Assembly (NCBI GenBank): GCA_013339765.2
Contig: CM023448.1
Coordinates: 25,682,551-25,746,550, forward strand
Source of the DNA: Haemaphysalis longicornis
Lineage: Eukaryota > Arthropoda > Arachnida > Ixodida > Ixodidae
Direction of reading: 5' to 3'
Length of the DNA stretch: 64,000 nucleotides
Part shown: one piece after another, positions 42,633 to 53,330 of the stretch
Numbering within the stretch: position 1 is the stretch's first letter
How the letters are laid out: the number at the start of each line of letters is the position of its first letter
Notes under the pieces: model-generated
Databases searched by the model: none
The model's input: only the letters and a program-made list of their open reading frames with translations
Told to the model about the DNA's origin: nothing
Made by a program: the position numbers and the translations under genes

Positions 42633-44672
42633 GCATAAATATTGTACAAGAGAAGCAGCAAACCATATCTTCGTTATTAAAATGTCGCGAAATTTTTGTT
42701 CAAGGTAAAAATATTGTCCCTTTTGGTCTCGCTAATATGGAGCATGACGGCTTTATTTTTTGTACATAACCAGCGACGATGCGAAACAAGCAGCGGTGAT
42801 GATGACAGCTGAAGTGCCTCCCGACACACACAAGCGCACACACGTGATCCCTCAATCAGCTGCTCGCCAGAAGGACAAGCGGCCGGCAGACGCTTTCCAT
42901 TCTCACTACCGTCGAACAGAGCACTATTTTAACATGAAAGTGTTTCATGCCCGGGTACACCAAGAACTGATCGAAGCCATATCCATCATGGAAATGACAT
43001 CGACCGAACCAGTTCCATTGACGCGGCAGTGCTAGGTTTCGAGCCCACGATCACTCTGGCCGCAACGGCAGATGTGGAATGCTCTCTCAACTGGGCAATG
43101 AACTCATGCCTGTGCTGCTCTAGGAACGCGCCTTATATCCTTCCCTATAATATTCTCCATGGAGGAAAAATTCTCCATTCAGATGATGCGGCCCTCTAGG
43201 AGAGTGAAACGTAGTGCGTCATGACGCTAATGAGTGCCGATAGTAGGCGCCTCGATATGTGGTGTTTATCCGGCTCCTATGCTGCGGGTGTGATGGCCCC
43301 GTGCACGGTGGAGGAATACCGGGGCCCCATGTAAGAAATATGTTGTATTAAGGCAAAAACCCTGCAACGCCGACTGACGAATGTGGCTCGCCTGACAGCT
43401 TTAGCGCAAAGACCGACACGCCAGCGGGAAGCGGAACGCGTTCGCGCATTCACTGGGCAAGCTAAACGAGCACTGTCTCTCGCGTTCCACAAGTTGAGCT
43501 CGTCGCAACGCAAGCGTCTTCCGAAACACGCCTGGGAGCAGGACCGAAGTGTTCGCATTGTTGCCGCAGCGACCCTCCAGCAGGACGTCGCTCGCCAAGC
43601 ACACCCACAAGACTGCCGCGCCGACCCGCAAATCATGCTTCTTTCTCAGTAGCGGGCGGTGACTTCCCCAAGCGACTAGCTGACAACCTGCTCAGTTTCG
43701 CTTGCATGGTTTGCGAACGCCTGAGGTTTCAATGGGATCTACGCAATGCTCCGGCGCGTGCAATCCAGGGCCTAATGTTGATGCGTCTAAGGGTGTTATA
43801 CGGTTGAAATATAAATAGCGATGTGCAACTTCACATCGATGCAAAACAAACATTCAGCTGCGCCTGTCAAGGCGCATTGCACTTTCGTGTTTTACCGGTT
43901 CCTATGAAAGAGGTCTCAGCCATAATGTATTTTGTCGTTTTATCTTTCGTCGGTGCATAAGCACGTTTGCAAGTTACACAGAGGGCCCACCAGGTTGTAT
44001 TAGTCGCAAATATTTCTTCGAAACCTTCTGGATGTGTCGTCGGATTCGTCCTACAGAAGGCGATAATGACCAACGTTGGAAGAGTTACCCTACCGTGAGG
44101 CTGCGTTATTGTGTCGCTACCATTTCCCTGCTCTTATGAATAAAGGGTTGGCGCTTGCACTTCTGGTTTCGGAATTCTTTTATTTTATCATACGGATCGT
44201 CCGCTGTGCGGCGTTTTAGCACAATAGTAATACGAAGCATCCATCCTTCCGCGTTGCACAAACGCGTAGGCTGGGTTGCAGTGGCGGTAGTGAAAATATA
44301 GATAAAGGCAGCGTCGCACCTAAAAACTCATCATCATGAAGTCACGTGTTACGAGTTTGAAATAACCACTAGTTATACGAGGGCTTGCTCATCAGCTTCA
44401 AAAGGCATAAAGGGAGGTTTTACTGGGCACCTCTCGGCCCCGCTGCGGCGCTCCTCCTCGCCGCTGCCGACACCCCTTTCACAACTGTTATTCCCCTCGC
44501 TGCCACCGATGCCTCTTTCACAACCGACGCAATCGGCTGATAACGGCGGTAGGGCCCTAATCAGGCGTTATCACAGCAACTTGCGCGCTTTGAACGCCGA
44601 CGTGAACCCACATTTTTTTTTCAGCATAAAATGCTTTCACCGCGATATTTGCGCACATGTTTTGTACGTTTA

Positions 44673-45498
44673 AGCACGAGCAAATCAGCAGTTGCTGGTT
44701 CATGATTGCACTGGTAGGTAGTGAAAGCAGGGGACATGCATGCACAGCTAGGCTTCATGCCGCTACCGATGACATTGGTGCTGTGCAGGCGGAAAATTTC
44801 AACATGGAAGTCACGGGGCTCAAGGATACCTGTCATCTGTACTCAATGGTAGAGCGGTTTGGGTTTTGGTTAGTGTGTTACACACACAGTGAGATACCTA
44901 CGATGCGGTAGGGAAACGGGCAGCCACACGTTTGTCCACTAGAATAAAAATCGAGTACTTCCAGGTTTTAACTGTTAGTGTGGCTGACGCGTGTCGTTCG
45001 CTCGAAGGAAGAACAGCGCGAATAGAGGGAGCTCTGCAGAAACAGAAGCACGAATGTGTGCGAAAATATCAGAAAGCCGTTACCTTCGCCGTTCCACCCC
45101 AAGTCCCAGCTTGCCGAGTAGCTGGGAATCTCTCCCGGATGAACAGCCACGTCTACGTGAGCCAATATTTTTGTTCAGCTTTTTGAAGGGCTTTTAGAGC
45201 TAAGAATTTTGGCGGTGCCTCTCACTTCTAGGCACGCGCAAATAGCAGGTTGCTGGTTTAAAGGCGCGAGTTGAGTGAGGAGGGAAGGGAAAGGAGGGGG
45301 TTGCGTGCAAGCGCAGATGTAGCTTTCATGCCCTCACTGATGACATGCCCGTTGTGCCGGCAGGAGGTGTAAATGTGTATGTCCACCACCCCAATGCAGC
45401 GTTTCCAGTGTCCTCAGTTGTCGAGCGGATTGAGCGTGTTAGGTAGACGGTAAGATTCCTACGACGAGGGCGAGAAAAAGCTCCTATGTTTGTCCACT
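44673..45498 (+). repeat. diverged tandem duplication, period about 558 bp
   Basis: 44673-44940 and 45232-45498 are alignable in order. GCACGAGCAAATCAGCAGTT versus GCACGCGCAAATAGCAGGTT opens the two units. CTTCATGCC and CTGATGACAT-type blocks follow, then a shared TTTGTCCACT closes them at constant spacing. Divergence is roughly 30%. No coding potential seen. Confidence 0.6.
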
Positions 45499-45520
45499 AA
45501 AATATATGTCGGGTCCTTTA

Positions 45521-46894
45521 AAGTGTCATTGGGCTAAGTGCTAATTTCTCGATAGCGAATTAAAAAAACAAACGTGTTTTGTTTCTTGCGTTTCGTGTAC
45601 TGGCGTTCAGCTTCGCAGGTCATCCTTCTTCATACAGTGGAAGGGCAATAATGTTTTAAGGATGACATAGCTCCCACTATATTTCACTGTAAGCAATACA
45701 AATCAATGTGTTAACACCGTTAACTCGCGGCAACACTGTGCGTTGCCTAATTGCGAGATCGTACGCAGTACTGGTAGATAGCAACCGTAACAAGTAGAAT
45801 AAGTGAACAACAAAAGCTTTGTGCAAAAGTTTCCCCAGCAGATTTGGTTGCTCCTGAATGATGCTGCAGACATTGTGAAATAGAGCTTGACATACAAAGC
45901 GACCCAAAAGCACCTGGAAATACGCGGTAATTCGTACTCGGAACGGGCACAATACCGAACGTTAGAAAATAGCTTTTCAGAGCAAGCATTTTGCTTCTTT
46001 GAAAGGCAATCGAAAGGAATACGCTCCCGAAATCAGAAGATGAATGAACGGGATGTACAGCACGGAGCGTTGAACACAAAATGCCTCGTACAACACCTGC
46101 TGTCGTGAGCAGCGTTGTCGAAAGCGCTGGTGTCGTTTCCCTTTCGTCGTCCCTGTGTCTGTTTGCGCTTAAGTTTCACTCATAAATTTTCACCACCTAG
46201 GCTCGTCTCTCCATTTTGCTTAAGTCCTGGTGGTTCTTTGCGTCTATGATCCCGCAACCTCGATTGGATGTTGTTCGTACCGTCACAATGCATAGAATCT
46301 TTGGAAAACATAAGTTTCAGGCTGCCAAATGCAGGAAGGCAAAAGGCATACCGCGCAGCGGGTGAAGCATTATAGAGTTTTAGCTGAGCGTCTTCGACAA
46401 TCCGCTCCGGTACCGGCGGCTCGCCAGGCTCGCTTAGCGAAACTGGAGCCAATGCCGTTCGCGGCCAGGCGCGTCGCGCATGCGCAATGGCGCTCCCGCT
46501 TGCTATCGGACCGGAGTGGACCATGAAAAACGGTCAGCTAAAACTCGTTATTATCGACAAGTGCTCCTGCCTCTATTACTCGTTCAAGAAGCTGTACGGG
46601 AAGGCGACGACGGGGCCACGAGTTTTTTCCACTGTTTAGCCCGAGCTTAAGGAGCACATCTAGCGCTGTGGTGAGAAAACACCATGTTTGTTCCTTCCAT
46701 TTTCGTGTAGGATTTGGCACGAATCACGTTGACAGGTGAACGTGTGACATTCATGGCAAATCTTCATAAAAAACAGAGTTGTCCGTTGCTAGGACGCACC
46801 TGGTCTGCTGACGTGCCATGACAATCACCCGATACGGGATGAGACATCAGCGCCGCAAGCACTAAGGTAACTAATTCCGGAGCTTGCAACGTGC
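45521..46894. other. no recognisable feature
   Basis: About 1.4 kb. A frame at 46329-46526 is Arg/Ala-rich but unassigned. Confidence 0.45.
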
Positions 46895-46955
46895 TGTAGC
46901 CTGGTGGTAACGCCCACGGCACCTACTATCACGGCCGGGTTCGATTCCCATACCA
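46895..46955 (+). other. tRNA-like SINE head
   Basis: Box A-like TGTAGCCTGGTGGTAACGC (46895-) and a perfect box B GGTTCGATTCC (46938-46948). The anticodon arm is not convincing and no SINE body follows, so I call it a SINE head or tRNA pseudogene. Confidence 0.45.
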
Positions 46956-46962
46956 ACTCTAA

Positions 46963-47328
46963 TGTACGCAATTTTCTATTTAACATTTGATACCCTACCA
47001 CGCGCCCTTTTTCTAAGGGTGTGTGGTACCACACGCCAATGGTAAACAATGCTTCCTTGTGGCCTGGTTTTTCGTAAAAACTTGACTATTTTTGTTTCAG
47101 TTTTTGCTTTATTTACAGTATGGACAAAACGAATCCCATCTAAAAATGTTTTGTCATATCAATGCCACAGGGGCCGTGAATGTTGAGAGGGTTGCTGTGG
47201 CGACCTTATTGGGTACGACGCCAGGGCAGAGATGATCACCAACAGAGCGAGGATACGGAGTTTTGACATTGGCTGTATTTGTTTACAGAGGGTTGTTGTA
47301 CATAAAAAACTTGAACGACGACTATCAC
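46963..47328. other. no recognisable feature
   Basis: A/T-rich, no repeat or gene seen. Confidence 0.5.
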
Positions 47329-47334
47329 TAGTAC

Positions 47335-47367
<33 letters not shown>

Positions 47368-47368
47368 C

Positions 47369-47403
<35 letters not shown>

Positions 47404-47443
47404 GTGTAGTATAGTAGTAGTAGTAGTAGTAAGTAGTAGTAGC

Positions 47444-47483
<40 letters not shown>

Positions 47484-47512
47484 TAGTAGCAGTAGTAGTA
47501 GTGGTTGTAAAG
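47329..47512. repeat. (TAG)n microsatellite
   Basis: About 180 bases of TAG units with a few interruptions. On the minus strand it is (CTA)n directly after AATAAACAACTTTACAACCA, so it may have grown from a retroelement tail. Confidence 0.95.
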
Positions 47513-48170
47513 TTGTTTATTAAGAAAGTTAGGCTGGTTGGCCAGAGGGGGAATGGGGTACAGCAGGAAGGGAGCCAAAAAGATGTTTTGATTCTTCATG
47601 TAGGCAGCCCCCATTTGAGGAGGTAATGCTCGAGTTTGAGGTACCGAGATAGTTGTAGACTCCGGCTAAAACTGATCGTGACTCTCAAGGAAAGAGGTGC
47701 TAATCGAGATGAGGAGTTGGGGTCATGGTATGTGTAATTATTACGTGAAAAACCATGGGGGAGTGTACTTTTGACAATATTGCGACGATCCGAGGCTATG
47801 GCGGCGGGGCACAATAAAAGGTAAATTCCGCTCTAGAGGTCGTTGAACACTGTGGGAAGCGTGGAGGTGGTGACTTCCCGGGATGCATTCATTTCACGAG
47901 ATTTGATGGGTAAGGGCAGCATTGGCAAAGGCCTTGTTAATGAAAATTTCGGCTGGGCGTGGCTGAGAGCAGCCGCCGTTGAGATAGCCAAGCCGGGTGC
48001 TTGATGCTAGGCAGCATCGGCGGGCTTCGCAAGCGTGGGCTATTTGCAGGCGTAAAGAGGTTTGCTGACAGGAGCAGGTCATTCAACAGAGGGCTACGAG
48101 GAGACGCTCCCTAGCCACGGACTGCGCGGTCTGGTTGCCATGTCCCTGTATCACGTTGAGAGTGACAGGC
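47513..48170 (-). pseudogene. decayed retroelement 3' part
   Basis: Minus strand: a frame GHGNQTAQSVARERLL near 48130 recalls the last RNase H motif of I-group LINEs. Much later, TTTCTTAATAAACAACTTTA at about 47515-47535 looks like a 3' end. Between them the frame of 47814-47596 (SFSRSLQLSRYLKLEHYLLK) has no assigned domain. The call is tentative. Confidence 0.3.
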
Positions 48171-48444
48171 AGCTTGAAAATTGTCCATGCATCTAAGAAC
48201 GTTTAGGTGTTTGTCGTGATACGTCTGTTGAGTTTTGCAGGACCTCATCCAGGACATGATAAAGCACATCGTATCCATCGGGATATTTGAATGCATTTCT
48301 TTGTGCACCAACTTGCGTATCAGTTTTCTTCTACAAGTTGGCTGAGCATCCACTTTTATGTACTGCACTTCAAAGCGCACAATCACCCAATTTACCGATT
48401 CTCCTTGTTTCTACGTGTGAGGTGAACAAGAAGCCGCCATGGGA

Positions 48445-49290
48445 TTTTTAAAAGAAGTTGTGGGTGCGTTTCATTTCTTTACTGCGCGGTTTTCTCTGGA
48501 GTACCTGTTTACTCTATCAAGGTTATGATGAACACTTCAATTCATAATCTGTTACCCGTCTCTCTTTATCGTGAGGCATACTTGCGGAACCATAACAATA
48601 ATGTTTTAGACAGTGCCAAGCTTTTGTGCGTGCCGCCCAATGCCAAAACGTTTTTCTTTAAGCTACATTCGCAAACGCTTCCAGTTAAAACATGGCTGTG
48701 CGAAAAAGGAATGTCGGTTCTTTGGTCAGACAATTGCCCCTTGTGCAATCAACCAGAGACTATAGAACATTGTTTTGTGCTGTGCCGTGACGCGGTGTTT
48801 TTCTGGGACGTTTTGCAACGGACACCAAAAAAGGACAACGGCATTGTTTTGAGCTGTGCCGTGACGCGGTGTTTTTCTAAGACGTTTTGCAAAGAACACC
48901 AAAAAAGGACACGGACATCACCCCCAACACCAACCGCTTCTTGCCATTTGAGGACGTTAATCGGGTGTCATATGGCGTTTTTGTTCTCCTAGGATTGTTT
49001 AGTTTGTCGAAGTGCCGCATGACCGATCGGCATGCGGAACCCCCTAGGCCGACCAAGTGCATTTTTAGGGAACACGCGGCGTTGGTACGGAACGTTTGGG
49101 CAGCGCAGAGTGGTCGTCCGGAGCGGCTGCCTCTTTTGGATGCATGCGTTTGCTTGCCTTAGTTTTGAAATGGTACCGAACTTTGTTAGACTGACATGCT
49201 TACCCTTTGATGTCTGTTAGTGTTTATATTGTGTGTTAATTGTCTTGCTTGTGTTTTTTGTGAAATTTCCATGCATTAAAGGAAAAAAAC
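48445..49290 (+). pseudogene. LINE G: C-terminal zinc-binding domain of ORF2
   Basis: FLKEVVGAFHFFTARFSLEY near 48450, then LLPVSLYREAYL, then KTFFFKLHSQTLPVKTWLCE. The zf-RVT motif CPLCNQPETIEHCFVLC (C-x2-C-x6-H-x4-C) follows at about 48737-48787. The reading is then broken by a 74-bp tandem duplication. It resumes in another frame with NTNRFLPFEDVNRVSYGVFV and WAAQSGRPERLPLLD, stopping at 49160. A 3' untranslated region ends near 49290 in GGAAAAAAAC. Only the RT C-terminal zinc domain is present. Apart from the duplication and one frame change near 48525 it is quite well preserved. Confidence 0.75.
48768..48915 (+). repeat. 74-bp tandem duplication in LINE G
   Basis: 48768-48841 and 48842-48915 are about 90% identical (CATTGTTTTG, GCCGTGACGCGGTGTTTTTC, ACACCAAAAAAGGACA). 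74 is not a multiple of three, which explains the frame change. Confidence 0.95.
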
Positions 49291-49295
49291 TGCAA

Positions 49296-49376
49296 TGTTG
49301 TCGAGTGGTCTGGAGCGCTAGGTGTGTTATTTTGCGAGTCGCAAGTTCAAATCCCAGAGCGTAAGTTCTTTTTTTT
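49296..49376 (+). other. tRNA-like sequence with T-run
   Basis: GTTGTCGAGTGGTCTGGAGC resembles the start of a Leu/Ser-type tRNA. Box B-like AGTTCAAATCC lies at 49344-49354, and a T-run that could terminate RNA polymerase III follows. It abuts the 3' end of LINE G. Confidence 0.45.
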
Positions 49377-50844
49377 TCTTGAAAGTTGATTTTTTTTTCT
49401 TTTTCGGCCGATTTTTTCTGCACTAAGTTTACCATTTTAGGGCCCTAACGTTCACTACTCCACGATCGAGTTCGCAGAACGCGCGCAGACAGACACCGAC
49501 GCACTAGCGCGTTCTCGTTGGCCTTAGAAATGGCGTTTGTTTATTTGTTCCATTGTAGCTTTCTTTGACATGCGGTGCGTTAATGAATGACATCAGTGAC
49601 AGCCGTCGCCGAATTTACGAGCACCGATGTCGTCATCCTCACCGAGTAAAGGAGGCTACAATTCTTCGTTTTGCTTCAATAGCTGTAGAAAAAAAAATCG
49701 AGCAGTTCATTTACATATTAATTGCCGTGAAGGGCCCCAAAGGTATCTGCAGGGTCGGAACCGTTGCTCTATAAGAATGAATCTACATTTGGTGGCACGG
49801 TCGTAATGATCATGCCACTCAGAGTGCCCCTTGAGTTCAAAATTGCGAAGTTATTTGGTGAAGATGGCACACCCTATGCCAGAACAAAACAACAAGAGTA
49901 GAAATTTTCCCAAAAACAAGAAGAGGGCTCTTTGACACCAGAAAGAGAAAGGGTTGTAAAATTTTACGGGAGCCAGCCTGCGTGACCCCGCTTTTGATGG
50001 GGTGCGCTTTGAGTTCTCCTCACAACTTTTTTTTCACCCGTGATCGTTTCAGTGAAGTCACTGACGGTGCGTAATTAGCACGGTGGCCAGCATTTACAGT
50101 TTTTGTGGCAACGGAGGAAGGAAATTAGCATGACAAAGAGTAGGCAGTTAGCAGAAGCAGTTCTCCCTAAGTGGACATTTTAATGCCCCATAATCTGTTT
50201 ATTTGTCCTGAAAAGTTGAGCGAACGCTACTGGAGCAGCGGGCTGCGGCCGATGCTGTGGTAATTTTCCCGTATTCACTTCAAAGGACACTTCTTTCTCT
50301 CCTACTTTATATGTAAATGGTTGTTTTCTCACTTCCCACCCAAAATCTGGTTTGTTTCTCGTATCTTTCCTTCTTTTCAGTAAAAAGCTCAAAATTTAAA
50401 AAGTTCGCTCCCTGAGTGATAGCAGTAGTTGATCGTATTTTCCTGGCATTTAAGTTCCTTACCGTAGTTCATGTTTCGGTGGTTTGCTGATGAACGGCTC
50501 GGAAAAGAAATGCAACCATTCCCTAAAACGGGCCGTTATGCTGTGACATCAACGATGTACGTCCAATGGCGACTATGCGGTTTTAGAATACAAAGGAATC
50601 ACTGTTCGAAAATACTGCTGCTCCAAATACTGTTCGAAAATACTGCTGCTCTGGCCTCGCATGATCTGAACGCAAAGAGGCAACTGTATTACGCCCAAGT
50701 GCCTGTTTGTTTCACCGGTTTGATACGTTTTTTTTTTGTTTTGATTTGCGCGCTCATACTTTGTTCAGTTTGTTAAGGTTCATACAGTCAATTCATTTCT
50801 TCCTTACCCCGTACAGGTACATTTGCTTCTACAAGAGGTGTTTT
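49377..50844. other. no recognisable feature
   Basis: About 1.5 kb. A short tandem repeat ACTGTTCGAAAATACTGCTG occurs twice at 50601-50657. Confidence 0.45.
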
Positions 50845-51185
50845 TCATTTCATTTCATTTTTATTTTCTTAAGGACCCCACGAGGGGGGCATTCCATAAG
50901 GGGTGTATTCCCAAGAAAAGAAAACATTTCAACACAATTATTATAGCAACACAGGTGATTTGTAACATTTGATATGAAGGATGATGGGCAGGTGGTTAAA
51001 ACAATGGAGCAGGGAAGGTCGTTCCAATCCTTGGCCGCACGGGGAAAAAAGGTGCGGAAAAAGTGAAAGTTCTGCTGGGATAACGGGACACTTGAATTGG
51101 ATGGCTTGCGCGGTGTGAAATGTATGTCGGCGGGAGGATGTAAGGAGCTGCATTGAGAGAAGAATGAAAAAAAATTACACACCAA
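50845..51185 (-). pseudogene. LINE H: CR1/L2-like ORF2 C-terminus
   Basis: Frame from 51185: DIHFTPRKPSNSSVPL, then NFHFFRTFFPRAAKDWNDLP and SFISNVTNHLCCYNN, then a short tail ending near 50845 in TGAAATGAAATGAAA. The FFPR..DWN.LP motif is the conserved C-terminal signature of CR1/L2 ORF2. LINE J at the right edge has the same motif (FFPRSISEWNSLTQQ). It is a short 5'-truncated copy with an open frame. Confidence 0.75.
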
Positions 51186-51449
51186 AGGGCTTTGTTACTG
51201 TGAACATTCTTATCTGCACGCCCGTAACGGTCGTTCTAGAACGGTGATGATGAATAAAAGCCAAGGAGCATTACAAATCCTCTTTGTTGTATCGTGAGCC
51301 AACGCAACGATGTGTGAAAAGTCGAGGAAACTTTAGAATCACGAGAAACGGCGAACAACAAAAGAAGAGAATTGCCTTGTTTGATTTATATACACAGGAC
51401 GCAGGGATAGGAAAATCGCCACCACATAAACTGAAATGGCTATGCACAA

Positions 51450-53330
51450 AAAAGTATCTCAAAGGTGACGGAATCTCCAGGTTCCTCGCCTATTGTTATC
51501 TTGGTTTCACTTTTAAGGAACGTTTGTTGGCAAGGGTGAAACGAAACACGCTGCATTAATCTTGATGGCGGCTCTGTCGTTTGGAAAGGCAGTGGTACAT
51601 ACACAGCACTAGAGCCCGTGTCCTCCTTAGTTAACAGGACAAATGACGACTGCGTACTCCTCGACCTTGCGTACTCACCACCTTGGAGGTGTTCCATGTT
51701 TACCCATTTTCAAACCGCACGAAGCTTGGGCACAGCTGCTTGATAATTCGAAAGGAATTCTGGTAGCCTAGCCCCATCTTTCTATTCAAGGTAGATTGTG
51801 AACTCACCCGTGATCTTCTTTAAGAATCTTCGAAGCCTTCACCCCTCGTCTGTCGTGGTATACATTTTTTTTATGCCCACTTTAGCCAGCATTTGGAGCA
51901 TTACTAAGGAAGGTTGTCAAGTGAACACCTCGGGCAACTTCTTCAGAATTTCCTGTAGTAGAATGTGGGGTGACCAGGTACACAGCGGTAGTCTGGGTGC
52001 ATTTTCAGATGGGAGGAAATCCTTGAAGCTTTGAGTTAATCTTAACCAAGCCGTTGCTCTGCGGTAATAGACTGTGGAGACACAATATTTCATTCCCATC
52101 TATTTGAGGGAATTTTCGAATTCGTGGTAAATAAAGTGGGTTCATTTCCTGACCCACGTTCCTCGGGGCATCCCTCTCCACTAAAAAATATTCCACAAGA
52201 GCCAATGACAACTGTAAACATAAGGGTATTGGCAAAGTGTACTCGCCGCTTCACATTAGAGTCAAGGAGAGTCATTAGGAACATCAGACTATTCTGCTTT
52301 TCTCTTAAAGCACCTACAACGTCTATAGATAGCCTGTATCATGGCTTTTGCGGGACTGTTACAGTATGGAGATACACATAAGCAGGTTTTACTGACGGGA
52401 CAGCTGTCTGGAGCACACGACAACGTACCGCTGTGCGTTCCACCTACGCATCTGTTCTTGCTCACCAGAATTTCTTTCAAAGCCGTTGCTTCGTTCTTGT
52501 GGTTTCTGGGTGTTCTTCGTGCGCGAGCACCAATGCAGCACTCAAGGTCATGGGCACAAGGCTTCTGTCTCTTCTACAGGCGATGTTATTGATTGTTGAG
52601 AGTTCATCCAGCACCTCTAAGCAGGGCCTTAGCTCTCGGTATAATAGCTTTTGGTGGGCCATCCAGAGAAAATGTATTTAATCATGGTCTTTAAGGAACG
52701 CTTCATCATGAATGCTCGGGGACTGAAGTTGCTTTTTAGTAACACAAGACAGTACCACAGGCACTAGTTCTCTGTCTAAGTGTTGCCCAGCTGCATATGC
52801 GACTGCTAGTCTGGATAAACACCTGCGACAACGTTGTCACTTCGCTTCAGGTATACGATGTCAATGTTGTAATGATACGCTTGAGAGACCTTCTAGTGAC
52901 AACTCCCTGGGACAGCAACGTTACCAAAGCCTCATTATCAGTCCGAAGATACCGCCTGCCCCACAATGAAGCTTAGCTCTGTTTACTCATAAAGGCATAA
53001 AATGGACTGTATTCCCCGCAGAATATTTCCGTTCAGCCGCTGTCGACGGCCGTAATGCAAACGTCTGGTTGCAAGCACGTTCGTAACATGCTGCTGCAGC
53101 ACAGCTCGTTGCTGTATCTCCTACCCGTCTGTACTAACGACAACAGACAATTATGGATCGGACATGTGAATTACTATGCATGACGATAACGTGGTTTGAA
53201 GGCGTCAAATCTGATTTGTAGGGTTTCACCCCAGACGAATGCTGCATTTTTGGGCAAGAGTTTCTTCTGTGGTTCTACAACATTCGCTAGTCTGGCGCGG
53301 CACAGGAGTGACATCCTGCCAATCTCGAAA
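51450..53330 (-). pseudogene. second Gypsy pol: RNase H and integrase remnant
   Basis: Reading leftwards: ANVVEPQKKLLPKNAAFVWG (RT connection), PFYAFMSKQS, then GRRYLRTDNEALVTLLSQGV (RNase H, third Asp kept), then DIVYLKRSDNVVAG, then LVLAHEEHPETTRTKQRL (integrase zinc region). Next come YRLSIDVVGALREKQNSLMF and GCPEERGSGNEPTLF, where Gly has replaced the catalytic Asp. YRCVPGHPTFYYRKF follows near 51970. Many stops and frameshifts. The wording differs from the 29-34 kb element, so it is another Gypsy lineage. I see no LTR on either side. Confidence 0.65.

Larger units (their letters stand above)
40322..44672. other. 4.3 kb without recognisable genes
   Basis: Includes a GC-rich hairpin (40992-41033) and a possible retroelement 3' end (42585-42632). 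Other frames, such as that at 43383-43649, are basic but show no domain that I know. Confidence 0.45.

Noticed and set aside
43383..43649. Basic 89-residue protein
   Set aside because: Open frame in GC-rich sequence with an equally long antisense frame; no motif supports coding.
46895..46955. Functional tRNA gene
   Set aside because: The boxes are good, but the acceptor and anticodon stems do not pair convincingly; the same holds for 58893 and 49296.
47159..47614. 151-residue Thr/Tyr-rich protein on the minus strand
   Set aside because: Its body is the translated (CTA)n microsatellite.
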